The notes below the pieces were generated by a model, which worked only from the letters and a program-made list of their open reading frames with translations, was not told the DNA's origin and made no database searches. From Talaromyces rugulosus (lineage: Eukaryota > Ascomycota > Eurotiomycetes > Eurotiales > Trichocomaceae), in NCBI RefSeq assembly GCF_013368755.1, contig NC_049565.1, positions 3,596,001 through 3,660,000 on the forward strand: a stretch of DNA of 64,000 bases. The letters run 5' to 3'. The first letter of the stretch is position 1; each line of letters opens with the position of its first letter. Below are positions 1 through 13,384 of the stretch, piece by piece. The translations under genes were made by a program, and so were the position numbers.

Positions 1-3000
1 TTGGTAAGTGTGTTGATTAGGTGCCTTATAGGTGCCGTGATCGTACCCTTCTCCCAGTCCTTCTTCCAGGTGTCTTTGGTGGACTAGTAAATTTAGTACT
101 TACCTGCTGCGGCAAGCCAATATTGTCGATTAGTGTTGACTCTTATGCCTTTTCTAGGCCAGTTGATAATTGTTTCAGGCTGCCTTGCAGCTGTCTGAGC
201 TGCTTGTTTGATGGCTCTGTCAACAGCTTTGTTCCCTAGAATGTCTATATAGGCTAGAATCCACTGTAAGGTAACAGGGATTCCTTCTTTAGTGTATTTG
301 TTCAGCAGGCTCTAGCAGGATCTTATAAAGATCTGCCCAGAGACCATGCGGGGGTTAAGAAGCGTCTTAAGAGCGGCCTGGCTATTGGATAGTATGACTA
401 TCTCTGCTTGCTTGACTTGGTCTTCCTAATCTGATAAGTCCCTATATTACAGCGCTGCCTGCAGTATGAATTCGAGGCTACAGACTTCTTCGATATACAC
501 TGTAGAAGTGCCTTCAATATCTAGGTATTCGGTTCTTTACTTTTTTGCTTATAAGCTCACCATAGAAGTAGCAATCTAGCCTTAAAAGCTATTGCCATCC
601 ATATAGAGTATAAGTAGTTTATTAGTAAGTTTATATAGCATAACATTGTACAGACAAATCGCCTCCTCTTTCTCTTCAATAATAACATTAAAAAGTGCAT
701 GTCAGGATGTCTAGATAAATACTTCTTAGCTCTCCTATTAACTTTAGGAAGTTACCAGAGGAGCCTCAAGGCATCTGCCTTTCTTCTAGGCATACACTTC
801 CATAAGAGTAAAGCCCCTAAGTTGAATTTCCACCTCTAGACACTATACCCAAAGGTAGGTCAGCATAGTGTGAATGGGCCCCATATAAATTCTTAAAGCG
901 GTTTCCTTAGCCAGCTGTTCTATCTAAAGCCTTATAGAAAGTAGATGCAGTTCTATATTAAGTGTTTCAATAGCTGTAATACTAAAAGTACCATTAATCA
1001 GAACTGCTGCCCGCTTCTAGATTACCGCGAATTCTCATACAGTCTTATTAACTTCTTTCTTTGTAAATACGCCTGGTTGAAACCATACCACCACTCTATA
1101 AAGCATCTATAGAATCATAATTGCTTAGTAGATTCATTATATATAGCTTAGTACCACTCCCTATATAAAGTCTAAAAGGCCTTATAGTGTATACAGACTA
1201 ATACTAGCTTTGGCAAGCGCTTTAGCGCGGTGGGCTTCAAACATTAGGCTCAGGTCTAATCAAAAACCGAGATATCACTCTATTTCGCGGGAGGCATTAA
1301 TAACCATGCTGTTAGGCAGGATAATCGGCGTGTAATAAAGCTCTATAGAGCTGTGGGGATTAATAAAGTATACTAATTTATATTTCTTAGTGTTGAAAAT
1401 AGAAGCATGCTTTTTAGCCTACTTATTGGCTTTGTTGCAGGCCCAATTAAGTCTCTGAACATTGGCCTATTCTAAGGCCCCTGTGGTTATAAAGCTGACA
1501 TTGTCAACCCAGCCACTGGTGGTAATTCCTTCAGTGGGTTTGGTATAGTTACTAAGTAAATCAGCGTTATAGATAAAATATAGAATTGGTGAGATTAGGC
1601 TTTTTTATAGAATGTTAGTAGCTATTGAGATACGCTCTGACATGTCCTTAGACATATAGATTTATATAGTGTATCTGCTAAAGAAGGCCTAGATCTATAG
1701 AATATAATACCCCAGTTACTTCCTGCATAGATTATATAGTAATCAATTATAGTGTATATTATTGTATACGCCTACCACATCTAAAAGAAGCATAGACACT
1801 ATCAACAGTCTTTATCCCTAGGCTTTCTGAATCCGTTTAATCACCAATTAAATCATATAGTCAGTAGAAACACCTTTACAGCCGCCTAGATACGTAGAGA
1901 AGAGTAGACTATAGGTCTTAATTACATAGCTAAGACACTTTGCAATAATTGACTCCAGGATCTTTCTAAGTGTGTTGAGTAGTGTCATTAGTCTATATAT
2001 CTTAAATATATAGTAGTCTCAGTCTTCCCTAGATTTATGGAGAATAATAATTATTAAATATTAAAAGTGTGCTAGATTATGGCCTGCTTCTATGTAGGTG
2101 TTAAAGATTTTATCTATAGTCTCTAGGGCCTTTAGTATGCTAATTATCTTATATCATATGCTATTTAGAATATTATTCTTTCTAGGAGCCTTGTCTGGTG
2201 ATACTGCTTAGGCCGCCGCTATAATCTTATAAGACTGAATCTGGGGGAAGCTAAGCTGGTTTAGGTAAATAGTATTTAAGATATTAGATAAGTTAGTTTC
2301 TAATATTATCAGGAAAAATACTTTCTAGAATAGCTCTACCTTGGCCTTCACCATCTCAGCCACTTGGCCACTTAGATTTTGCAGTATTAAGGTGATGCCT
2401 GATTTGTATAAGCCTATCTATGTTTATACCCACTTTTCCAACTGTCATAGGCCCTAGAGGCTTTTCTCAGTAGTTTACTAGACACGACGCTAGTGGTCTT
2501 GGTATAGGGCTTTGCTGACTATATGTTTCTTCTTGTTCCGGGCAGTTTTATATAGCTGCTAGCTTAAAAGGCTTCGGGTGCGTGTGAACTGGCACCATAG
2601 ATAGTGGTAGGTCTTAATAGCTTCCTTGTGACGGCTGAGCCTGAGGCTATCCCCAAGGGTAGGAGCGGCCTCGTGGCCGGATGGGAGGCCTCAGGCAGGA
2701 AGGGCATCAACCCTAACCCGCGGTGCCAGATCTGGGGATAGCCTCACCCCGGGGCCATAAGGGGTCAAGCTGGTTACCTAAGCACACAAGATAAAACCTT
2801 CCCGCAGGTCCTGGTAGTTAGATTCCTTTCCCATGCTTGTTGTTTTAGAGAATCGCACCCCTAGATAGGAATCGAATATCTTTGGAAAAGGCACGTCACA
2901 TTCCTTATATTCATTAATAAGATCAGGGTTGGACCATTAAGTAGGCCTTGTCTATAAGGTTGATTTCTTAATAATATATTGAATTATTGATAGAAATAGG

Positions 3001-3850
3001 GTAATAATTAGCTTAATTTATTACTTCAAAGCTTCTGTTAACAGGGGTAGGCATATCTTGTCTAGTTTGTTAAGAAAGACCTTGTTGTCTATAATCTTCC
3101 AGTTCCAGCGTTTTGGCGTCTTATTTAGTAGTATTTCTATGTTAATAAATATTCTAATAGAGTAATAGTCTAAGTTATATCTAAGATTATCAGTACATTT
3201 ATAGCTTATTAGCTAGTTAACTAGATTAGTGAAAATTAGAATTAAGTTAATAGTAATTTTAAAATTGCTTTGTTCCTATGTAGATACATCTTCTTTAGTG
3301 GTAAGTTCAATGTAGTAGCAGTCTATAATTTTAAGGATTTACTCTCCCTCAGGATCAATCTTTATGCCTAGGCCATCCTAAGTAGGGTAGTAAGTATTGA
3401 AGTCGCCTATAAGAAGGTACTTAGCCTTAGGCATAGATTCACTAAGTCAGTATAGCTCAGTTTCTATCTAGTTAACTATACCACTGTTTGGTTTATTATA
3501 TATATTATGAATAAATAGGTTATTACCAGATTCTTGGCGAATATAGAGAATCTAATAATCTTTTAATATGATAGAGTGGATCTACTTCTTTAGATCTATT
3601 TGTTTAAAGATATATAAAGCCACATAGGCTAGGCCACTACCTCTGTGTTCCCGAGCTTTGGGGTAAAGTAATTAATGGATAGCTGCTGCCAGCTAATATA
3701 TAGTTTCACTAAATTCATTCTTCCAGGGCTCTTGTAGCGCTATAATGTTGGCTTGGAGCACATAGAGGTCTCTAAAGAACATAGCTATAACTTTATCCCT
3801 TAATTTATGCATGTTGTATTAGATAATCTAGAAGCCTTCTATTAAAAAAA
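1..3850 (-). pseudogene. LINE-A ORF2 remnant: endonuclease, reverse transcriptase, RNase H
   Basis: ORF2 of a LINE nicks target DNA, copies the element RNA into it, and in this clade degrades the RNA strand. Seen on the minus strand: an endonuclease motif NIIALQEPW at about 3760-3725 and IGDFNTYYP near 3415-3385; RT motif 1-2 wording (LLNTLRKILESIIAK) near 2000-1930; a GWVDNVS string near 1520-1496 where the family has a (F/W)VDD catalytic box, the second Asp changed to Asn by a G-to-A change; and an RNase H end (NSQAALKTLLNP, then LQWI, then AVDRA) at about 390-190. Stops interrupt every block. It is a dead copy, split by the solo LTR at 2627-2900. Confidence 0.7.
2627..2900 (+). repeat. Solo LTR of gypsy family B, 274 bp, with 5-bp target duplication
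   Basis: Begins TGTGACGG and ends CGTCACA, and is flanked on both sides by TTCCT (2622-2626 and 2901-2905), an exact 5-bp target duplication. The sequence recurs, much more mutated, at 19680-19952 (+) and 31884-32178 (-), where each copy borders gypsy pol remnants, so this is an LTR left after LTR-LTR recombination removed the internal part. It is inserted into LINE-A. It stays G+C-rich (for example GGCCTCGTGGCCGG) while its surroundings are damaged. Confidence 0.85.
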
Positions 3851-3899
3851 GATTCTTATATAACAGCTTATTTACTTAGATCTAGAAGTAGATTCCTCA

Positions 3900-5935
3900 G
3901 ACTCTATAAATTTAGATCTAGATTTAGATTCCAACATAGTATCAAAGCCCTATTCTGATTCTAATATACTTAACTTTCAGTTTCAGACTCTGGCTGCTTT
4001 TTCTGTCTATTTAACCTCAACAAAGACCATCTTATCTAGTCCAGCTTCAGCTTTAGCCAGAGCGTCTACTTGTAGGGACTAGTCTTCCTAAATAAAGACT
4101 ATATAGTTCTGTAAAGAGTGATAATTTATAAATCTGTTTAAAAGCTGTTAATAGTCTTTTTCTAAAAGTCTCTTAGAATCAAGCTTCTAGAAGCTTGCTT
4201 CACTATTTAGTACTAGAAAGTTATTAATATCGATTATCATAGTAATTAGCAGTATTAAAGAAAGCTCTAACTCTAGCCTTAGCTTAGAAACTACTAGTTG
4301 TTATAATTTTTTACTGACTAATAAACGTACACGCTTTATAGATTTAGTAGTCCTAAAAATATGCTTAGGATTGCTTATTATGGTGGCTATAATAGCTTCT
4401 TTTCAAGCTAAGCACTACTATGGTTAGCTTAGTTCTTTTGGTGCTAACTAGCTTCTAAATTAGGTAGTTAAGAGTATTAATTCAATCTATTTATCTATAT
4501 TAGGCAGGGGTTCCTCTCCCAAAGATTTTAACTTTGTAGAGGGTCGTTCATGCCTTTAGATAGCCTTGTAGATTACCAGGGGTGGCTAGTTCTATAGCTG
4601 AATTGGGACTGGTCAGACTTCTATTAAGACTGATCTTCTAGTTGTTAGCGCGTTTAATGCCACCAGTGTAGCATTATTAATAGAGATTAGCGCTGGTATC
4701 TGTTTTGGCTTAAGATACTCAAACACACAGTAGAAAGCCTTGCAGCTTTAGATAGCTACTTTAGCGTAGGCTATAGCTTTCTATCTTACCTTACAAAGGC
4801 TATTTATAGCGTAATGTTTCTTATTATAATTAGCGCACTTTAGAACGACTTCCTAGCCCTACTTAGCAGGGCATTTTTAGATTAGATGCCCTGCCGTGTA
4901 GATCCTGTAGATAAACTTCTCATATAGATACTGAGTGTAGGAATACCCATATTTTTAACACTTTATATATATTCTATACCGTCCCTCTTAACAGTAAGAC
5001 CTATTGGTGTGAATCTTAAACTGCCAAATTGTTCCTTTAGAGATGGCCGCGTTGGCTATTAATAGACTGGTGAATTCTACTACCAATAAACCCTCCCTGC
5101 GGCGAGGCTTAACAAACCAGCTAAGATAGGTAATCTATACACTATCCCTCTATACATATTGATTCTAAGCCAGTAGTTCCATTTTTCTTACTATAGCTTG
5201 CTCTGAGGTGTTAAGATTCATAGAATATACTTTTATCCCATTAACAACCACTTCCTATATAGGTATCTAAACCCACACTTCTATACTAAAGGCCTGAACC
5301 CAATATACAGCATATATTCTCAAAACCTCAGCTGCAGCGACATTAGAAGCCTAAAAGCTTATATCCTTTAATAAAAGCTATCATGCGACTACTACTGTAT
5401 AGCTAGTAAATACAAGGCTTAGAATCTTTCTAGCCGCTTCTCCCTATGTATATTCTATCTATCTAATAATGTTAACTGGCTTAGCCTGACAGAACTCTTT
5501 GCGGATAATAATATTACGAATCTTAACCACAATCTTATTATCAATTCCTAATTCCACAGGACTAATCCCTAGCATCAACATTCCAATGTTATAAGCCTGG
5601 GGGGCAGACATTGTTCTTAGCCCAGCTTGCTATTCCTAGGCCTAGAAGCTTTTCTAGAAGGTTAAAGCTAATTAAGAGGCATTCCAAAAGATAGTTGTTG
5701 CTTACTTAGTAATGATTTCCTTGCAGATTAGCATGGTATCTTGTTGAATTTACTCCAGGATCTTTTTAAAGCTTGCCAGCGCGTCCAAGATATTACTATT
5801 AGCTATTTATATGAATTCACGCATCTAATTAATAAATCTAATGATAAATTTATCCCCAAGGCGCTCCTTGTTGTTGTTGATATAATAGAGGGTCTTCTAG
5901 GCTGCTTTGTCCAGTTCCTCCATGCTTGCTAGGTA
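3900..5935 (-). pseudogene. LINE-A ORF1 (gag-like) remnant
   Basis: ORF1 of these LINEs makes an RNA-binding protein that coats the element RNA. The minus strand upstream of the ORF2 endonuclease holds a broken frame with nucleic-acid-binding knuckle remnants near 4920-4780 (GHL..KCP, then further Cys/His positions around ALKCANYNKKHYA). No continuous frame survives. Assignment rests on its position before the endonuclease and on the knuckle remnants; the start and end are approximate. Confidence 0.5.
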
Positions 5936-5960
5936 CTTTGGTTGACGTGTTTTTCCTAAT

Positions 5961-6259
5961 ATATTATATAATAGGAGCGACTTTTCTATCGTGAATAGAG
6001 TTAATTAATCTCTCTGCGCCATATTACTAGTCAATCTCGACAACATCGGGACCAATCGATAGCGCGGAGAGTTAATTATAATTAATCAGATTCTGGGCCA
6101 AATCCGGCCTGATTTGGGCGAGTAATTTCAAAAATTGAAACTTCTTAAACGCTTATATGGCTGTGTTTTCACCACTAAGCATATCATGCCTTAGTTCTTC
6201 CAAACCTAGAATGCACAGTATCTACTTACTATCAAGTCTCACTTACATTAATTGAAGTG
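5961..6259. other. Spacer between LINE-A and LINE-B copy 1; one inverted repeat
   Basis: No gene is seen. The composition is closer to normal than the neighbours. It may be the 5' UTR of LINE-A or the old insertion site. Bases 6001-6019 and 6062-6080 form an imperfect inverted repeat (TTAATTAATCTCTCTGCGC against GCGCGGAGAGTTAATTATAA) with a loop of about 42 bases. Confidence 0.4.
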
Positions 6260-8132
6260 TTACTAAAAAACAGATATAGATACTATATAGAGCCTAGAGA
6301 CTTTCTTTAGATCTAATATAGCAAATCTAAAAGATTATTACGCAGTTAATGGTGCTCTATAGAGCTAAGTTTTGATAGTAAAGATAAAAGGACTGCTTAA
6401 AGGGGCTATAGAGATTAATTAATAACTAAATCTAGATAGTTATAGATATACTTAAGTCTATTTTAATAGAATTACTTATAAAAAAAGCAGTATTAGAACT
6501 AATAGAGGCTTTATTAGATAATAAATAATAGTAGTACGCTCTAAGGCTTTTAGGTTTTTTCTAAAGATATCCAGCAGCAAAATTATTTTCTATAATACTT
6601 AGAGAGGGAGATACTTATATACAGCCTAGAGAATAGCTACTAAAGGACTAAGCTTAGATAATATTAATCTACTAAGGCCTCTAGAAGCTAGATATAGACT
6701 TAGTCTATAAACTATATAAAGTCTTAGTAATTAATTCTTTTTAAAGTTTTAAATATATTATAGAGTCTAATAATAGACTTATATTATTAGATTTTAAGAT
6801 AGATATTTTTAAAATTACTATATAGTTAGCCTTAGACTTCTTAAATAGGATAAAGAATACTAATCTTTACTTAGATAATTTTAAGCTTAATAATTAGCAA
6901 ATAAATACTATAATAGCTTATAAGTTAAGTTATTTATTAGTTTTTAGAAGTCATACTTAGTCTTTTTAGATACAGGCTTTAAAGTATTTAATATAGAACT
7001 AATAAAAATAATTAAAGTCTTAGAGTAGGTACTAGCAGAAGACTTTATAAAGCTAATTAAAATATTTCTAAATACTTAGATTGCTATAAATAGACTCTAG
7101 TATACTTAGCTAGATCTAGGGTAAGTCCTAGTATTATAGGTATATAATCTGGCTAAGAAACTATAGACTACTGATTACAAGGTTATTATATACTAGATAT
7201 CAGACTATAAAGAGATTCTAGACAATAAGAAAGCTAATAAAACTGCTAAGAAAGCTATAAAGAGGCTTTATATAGATAAATATTTAGACATCTTATTAGT
7301 ATATGCTAAATAGGCCTGTATTAAAGCTTATAGGGCTATTAAGATTAATTAGCTTACTATAAAGTTTATAAATTATATTTAGTGAGTAGATTAGGCCTAC
7401 TACTCCTTCTAAGGATGGAAGCTGGATTTAGTAGTAGTAAGTATTTTTAAGTGTTTAGTATAGTGGTATTACTAATTTAAGACTGGCTATATCCTAATTA
7501 GGACCTATCTATACTAAATTAAGATCTAAGACTTTCTTAATTGTTTAGGATATTTTAAAGGGACTAAGATAATAAAATTTTTTTTATAAGCTGCCGGCAG
7601 TAATACTATTAGCAGAAAAAACTATATACTAGCTTAGCTGAAGCGGGGATAGAGATCTTATAGAATAGAGAATAATACCCTGAAGTATATTTACTCTAGG
7701 ATTCAAAAGCTATTATAGCGCTGTTAGTGTTTATAAAGACTATTAAAAAGTAAGAGAATAATCAATAAACCTAGAAGCAGGCTTATAAAACTGATAATTA
7801 AAGCATTAAGGCCTTAGATAAAAGAGAGTAAAAAGAGAAAGAATAACAGACATAGACAGCCTATTATTTTAGATAATATTTAAATGTTAATAGCTATAAA
7901 AAGAGAGTAATAGCTATTATCTACTATAAGCCCTTGAATTGTCCTGCGTATATAAGCAGCCTAGAACAAGGAAAGTGCTAGATACCTTGAAAGCCTAGAT
8001 CCAATAAGGGGTAGAGACACCAATCTATAGAGGGCAACCCCTATATACAGGCCTAACCCACACGAATCACTGTCTGTCATAGCCTAGGGCTCGGTATAGA
8101 CGTTAAATATGATTAAATAATAATAATAATAA
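6260..8132 (+). mobile_element. LINE-B copy 1, 5'-truncated, RIP-damaged
   Basis: Collinear with the clean LINE-B copy from about 52500 to its tail, so it starts inside the 3' part of the RT domain. RNase H wording survives near 6860 (NLYLDNFKLNN, where the clean copy reads YSDGSRLDD, catalytic Asp kept), and the C-terminal Cys-rich segment (FLNCLGYFKGTK) near 7525-7565. The last ~170 bases are almost unmutated, ending in GTATAGACGTTAAATATGATT and a (TAA)n tail at about 8112-8132. The 5' truncation is the usual result of incomplete target-primed reverse transcription. Confidence 0.8.
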
Positions 8133-10227
8133 GTTTTTTAAAAATTTCTTTTCTTTTTTTATTTTTAAACTAAAAAGAAGAAGTTAGATCTATAAATTCT
8201 AAATTTTTTATTTTTTTTATTTTCTTTTTTATTTTATTTTTTTTTTATAATTAATAAATGCTAATATATCTCATCGTTATTAAAAAATCTAGTTAATAGT
8301 AAAGAGATAATAAAATTAAAAATTTTTTATTATTATACTATTTAATAAGAATTTAAACTTTATACTAAGTAATATCTTATTTTAAAATTAAAAAGATTTT
8401 ATAATAATTATTTATTATATCTAGTAGTTATTATAAAAAAATAAATATTACAAATAAATTATAGTATTAAAATAATTAATAATAATGAAAAAAATAGATA
8501 AAAGACTATATCTTTTTTTTAATAAAATATATTATAATAATAAAGAATTATAGAACTTTATAAGAAATTAAAAAAAAATTTTTATTCTTTATAAAAATAG
8601 CTTATTTAGATTATAAAAAAGATTAAAAATTATTACTATTATATAAAAAAAAATAAAAAGAATAGCTATAAATATTTAAAATATAGATAACACTAAGCTT
8701 ATATTTAAGTATATAATATCTAAATAAATAGTCTAAAAATTTAAAAAGCTTTATAATCTATAAATACTATATAATATTTTTTAATATTATATTAATAGAG
8801 TTATTATATATAAGATTATATATTTTTTATAAAATATTATTAATATAGATTAAATAATAATAAAAAATATTAATATAATCTTTATTAATACTAGTATTAA
8901 TTTAATAAAGCTTTTTTTATTTTATTAGGTCTATTTAATTATAAGTAATAATAGATTTATTTATTAATTAATAAAAAAAGAACTTTAAATTATTATAAAT
9001 CTATTAATAGAAAGACTAACTACTATTATAACATTATTATTAATATAAAAAATAATTATTATATTTTCTAGAAAAAGTAAAGACTTAAGATATTTATAAA
9101 AATATATATTATTAAAAAAAATAAAATTAAATCTTTAATATATTTATAAACTTTATTAATAATATTAGATATTTAATTTATCTTAATAAATAAAATTTTA
9201 TATAAAATAATTCTTTTTTTCTCTATTTATATAGATAATTATATATTATTAGAAAGAATATTTAATAATTAATTAAGTTTTAACTTTATATAAATAATAA
9301 AATTTTTAAACTAATTAAAATATTAGATAATTAAAACTTTATTTAATAGTCCTATTTTTAGCTTTTATTAAATATCTTTATTAATTTAAACTATATCTAC
9401 TATCTTAAATATTAAAGTAAAATAAATAGCTATTATTACTACTAAAACAATATTTAAATTAGCCTAAAAATTAATTAAAAAAGATAATACTAATAAAACT
9501 AATAATAAAACTAATAATAAAATATATAATAAAAAATATACTATTTTCTTGTAATTTAATAAAATTTTTAACAATAAATTATTTTTTATAGCTATCTATA
9601 GTTATAAAAAAATAAATAAAAAGATTATTATAAAACTTTATTCTTATCTTTTTTTAATAAAAAAATAGATATTATAGCTTCTAAAAGATATATATATCTA
9701 AAATAAAAAAATAATTTAAAATTTAAAATAATTATTTTTTAATATAATAATAAGATTCTATTATTAATATTTAAAGATTATTAATTTCTATATTAGTTTA
9801 TAAATTTTTTTTTTATCTTATTTTAGTAAAATAGTTTATATATATTCTAGAAAAATAATATAATTTAAATATTTTAACTATTAATAAAACTATATATCTA
9901 TATAATCTAAAAATATTTTTAAAGTATATAAATTTATATTAATAAAAAGTTTTAATGTTCTATTATTATAAAAAAAGTATTAAGGCTAAAGTATATAAAA
10001 TAAATTTTTTAATTAAATAGATTTATTCTATTTAATAAAAATATAAATAATAATTAAAAATTATAAATAAAGATAAAATTTACTATTTTTAACTAATATA
10101 TATATTATAATAGAAAAAATATAGACTAATAAAGATTTTTAAAAAAAAAATTTTCTATATATAACTAATATTTATAGAAAATTAATAATTAAGATAACTA
10201 TAATTAAATATTTTACTCTTTTATATA
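8133..10227. other. A+T-rich RIP-degraded DNA, no gene recognised
   Basis: About 2.1 kb built almost only of A and T with homopolymer runs. No open frame and no domain wording I can name on either strand. By its composition it is probably a very old repeat; together with 12078-13380 it looks like one stretch into which the 10228-12077 TIR element was inserted. Confidence 0.4.
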
Positions 10228-12077
10228 TCGTAATCAGTAAGCAAGCCGCCACTGCAAGCGAGCCGCTACTTCCGCCTGAAAATGCAATCTATATAAATTT
10301 CAAATCTCAATTTTATATCTAAAATATTAATTATATATAAAAAATTAATTATCAGTACAACTAGAACATCCAGTTATTCTATATCTTATAATATCATAAC
10401 TATTACAGTAAAATTAACATTGTATAGACGATTAAGAGACTAAAAGCTCTAGCTTAATCAAAATAGTAATAATAGTTTGAGATGTCTTAATCTGACTCTA
10501 TATAAATGCTTAAACTTTTTTTTTAATAATTTCTTACTTATAGAATATCTGCTTTCTAAATTATCTATATTTTTATTTTTCTTTCTTATATATAGCTTAT
10601 AAATTATAAACTTCTTTTTATATAATCTAAAATTTATTAATATTTATCTCATAAGCTTTTGACATATAATTAATTATTTTATTAATAACTTTAGAGAGAT
10701 TTTTTATATGCTAGCTTATCTACTTTTTTATTATATTTAATTAGTGTTTAAATTAATATAGATTTTAAGATATTTATAAGTAGAATAATTATATATCATT
10801 TAATTAACTTAAAGAGGGTATAGAAGTCTTTAATTAGATAATAAACTATTAATAAACTTGATTTAGATTAAATAATATTAATCTAATTACTATAAAGCTA
10901 TTCCAAATAGTTTTAACTTTATATACCACTATATAGGCTTCTAGAAATGTAATAAAAAAGTCAATTTTATTAATATAATTAAATCTAAGCCTTATCTACT
11001 GTTTAACAAGCTATCTATATTACTATTTTAAAATCATAAAACAGCTGACATTAAGAAGCTATAAAAGATGTAAAAAATTAAGGAGATATATATATAAACT
11101 GGAATAATACTATTCTTAATATAAATTTAGTTAAATTCTATAGTCAGATAACTTCTATAGCTATTAAAAATTAATATTCGATATCTTCCTATTATATGGT
11201 TATTAGTAAAAGGAATAAAATAATTAATAAACTAATTTATTCTAATCTTATCTATAGTCTATCTATTATTACTAATATTAATTCTTTAATCTTCTAAAAA
11301 AATCTTAAACTAGTTTTTTTAAGAGTATTTTATTACTTTAAAAATTATATATAAAAATAAAGTCTACTTAATAAAATTAACTGCCTTAATTAAAGTTACT
11401 TATTCTTAATTACTAGGTTATAATAGCTTTAGATAAGTATATTAATTGTTTCTAGTAATAACCTTTATAGTTATATAAAGTCTTATTAAAGTTATAAATA
11501 TCTTTTAGTAAGATACTATATTATAATATAGCCTTTTATACAGATCTAAAATATTTTTAAATTATCTTTAAATCTTTATATTTAGCGCGCTCATAGTTAT
11601 ATTTTTATAAAAATCTTAATTTAAGCTTTTAGTAATATTAAACTAGATTATATATCTATTTCTTTTTAATCTATTAATTTCTATGTTATATAAGTAAAAT
11701 ATTAGCTATATCTTATACTATAGATAATTAGAGAGATAATCTTTACTTATCTAAGTCTAATATCTATTAAATAAGCAATTCCTCTTCAAATTTATTCAAT
11801 TTATAATTATTAACGTGTATCTAAGATCTTTATTAAATGCTATTTAGTTAATCTCATAGAGTTATTTAAAGAATATTATAAATCTTTACCATTTATTCAA
11901 TAGTCAAGATTTTTTTATTTTATAAATCAGAAATAGTTAATAAGAATTTTTCCTCTTATTCCTAAGAATTTAACTAATTTTCATTACGAATTAATAACAT
12001 ATTGGCGTGTTGAACAAATTGGAATTGTTATGCGACATGTTTTTAAGCGGAAGTGGCGGCTCGCTTACCGATTACGT
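10228..12077 (-). mobile_element. DNA transposon with G+C-rich terminal inverted repeats, RIP-damaged
   Basis: The ends are inverted copies of each other: CGTAATCAGTAAGCAAGCCG at 10229-10248 and, on the other strand from 12076 down, CGTAATCGGTAAGCGAGCCG; the similarity goes on through GCCACT. Inside is about 1.75 kb of A+T-rich sequence with no open frame. Length and layout match a Tc1/mariner-pogo-type element with one transposase gene, most likely read on the minus strand, but no catalytic motif is clear. A TA is present at the right end (12078-12079); the left flank is TATAT, so the target duplication is not certain. Confidence 0.6.
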
Positions 12078-13384
12078 TAGTAGACTATAAAATAAAATTC
12101 TATATATTAATCTATATATATAATATTAAGATTTAATAATAAATAAAAAATAATCTCTTATCTTTACTATATTAAATATATTAAATCTAGATATAAAATA
12201 TTTTTTAAATATATTAATATTAACATTCTATTATATATTAAAAATAAATAAAATATAAATATTATTTAAAGCTTTTTATTTTTAAATATTAAAATAAATA
12301 ATAACTATACTAAGATATTATTTATAATATATTATAAGCTTAGACTTTAATAAAAAAAACATTAAAAAGTATAGGCTTTAAACTAATAATTTTATATATT
12401 ATATTAAAGATACTATATAGACTAAAAAAAATAAGAAATAGTTCTAGATTAAATAGATAAAGATTAAGTACTAAATATATACTATTTAAATAACTAATAT
12501 TTATTTATTTTATAGATTAACTAGATCTATTAATAGTATTTATTAAATAATATTTCTATAGTTTATTAGAATTTATAATAATTACTTAGATTTAAATATA
12601 ATTAGGGCTAATACTTAAAAAGATTTTATTATTATTTATTATAACTTTATTTTTAGATCTATCTTTTTTTTTAGTTTAAATAATTATTATAATACTATCT
12701 TATATATTTTCTTTATAATAATTTTTTTTATAAATTTAGCTTAATAAGTGATACTTTAATAAAATAAAAAAAATAAATAAAATCTATAATTATTTAAAAA
12801 GTAAATATATATTAAAAAAATAAAAATATTATATTTTAAAAATAATATTTTTAATAATAATTCAGCTATATAAAAATAGTAAAGAAATACTAAAAGATAA
12901 TAAAATTAATAAAATAAACTATCTATAAAGAAAATTTATACTTTTTAAATAAGAAAAGAGATATTAAAATCTTTTTTTCTAGTAAATTAGAATTAGAGTA
13001 GAAAATAGAACTAAAAAAAACTTTTAAAAACTCTTTTAATAAAAAAATTATTATTATTAAAATAGAATTAATAAAAAGTTTTTTAGTTTATTTATTTCTA
13101 TATTCTATTTTAGTTTTTTTTTATTATTATATTTTTTATATTTTATAAATAGATTTTTTTAATTCTTGTATTTGCTTTATAAAGAGTGCTAAGACTATAT
13201 TTTAAAAAAAAAAAATATATATATATATAGTAAAAAAAGCCTATTATATTAATATTTTTAGAAAAGTAGTTTTTTTAATAGTTAAAAAGGATATATTTAT
13301 ATATAAGTATTAAATAGATAAATAATAAATATCTAATATAGCTAATATAAAAAAAAATTGATTTAGTTATTATTTAGAAATATT
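12078..13384. other. A+T-rich RIP-degraded DNA, no gene recognised
   Basis: No open frame on either strand and no recognisable domain. Contains a (TA)n run near 13217-13230 and long A runs. Probably the right half of the degraded repeat interrupted by the TIR element at 10228-12077. Confidence 0.4.

Larger units (their letters stand above)
1..5960 (-). mobile_element. LINE family A (Tad1/I-like non-LTR element), RIP-damaged, runs off left edge
   Basis: Read on the minus strand this stretch shows, 5' to 3', a gag-like ORF1 with CCHC knuckle remnants, an apurinic endonuclease, a reverse transcriptase and an RNase H domain, the order of Tad1/I-type LINEs of ascomycete fungi. All frames carry many stops, in line with RIP. 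The 3' end lies beyond base 1, so the tail is not seen. A solo LTR (2627-2900) is inserted between the endonuclease and RT parts. It is a different family from LINE-B, which fills much of the rest of the window: motifs and wording of the frames differ. The 5' end is uncertain (about 5960, possibly to 6200). Confidence 0.75.

Noticed and set aside
8133..13384. A long A+T-rich stretch that could be a centromere or replication origin.
   Set aside because: The composition is explained by RIP of repeats; element ends and TIRs run through it, and no centromere-specific repeat is visible.
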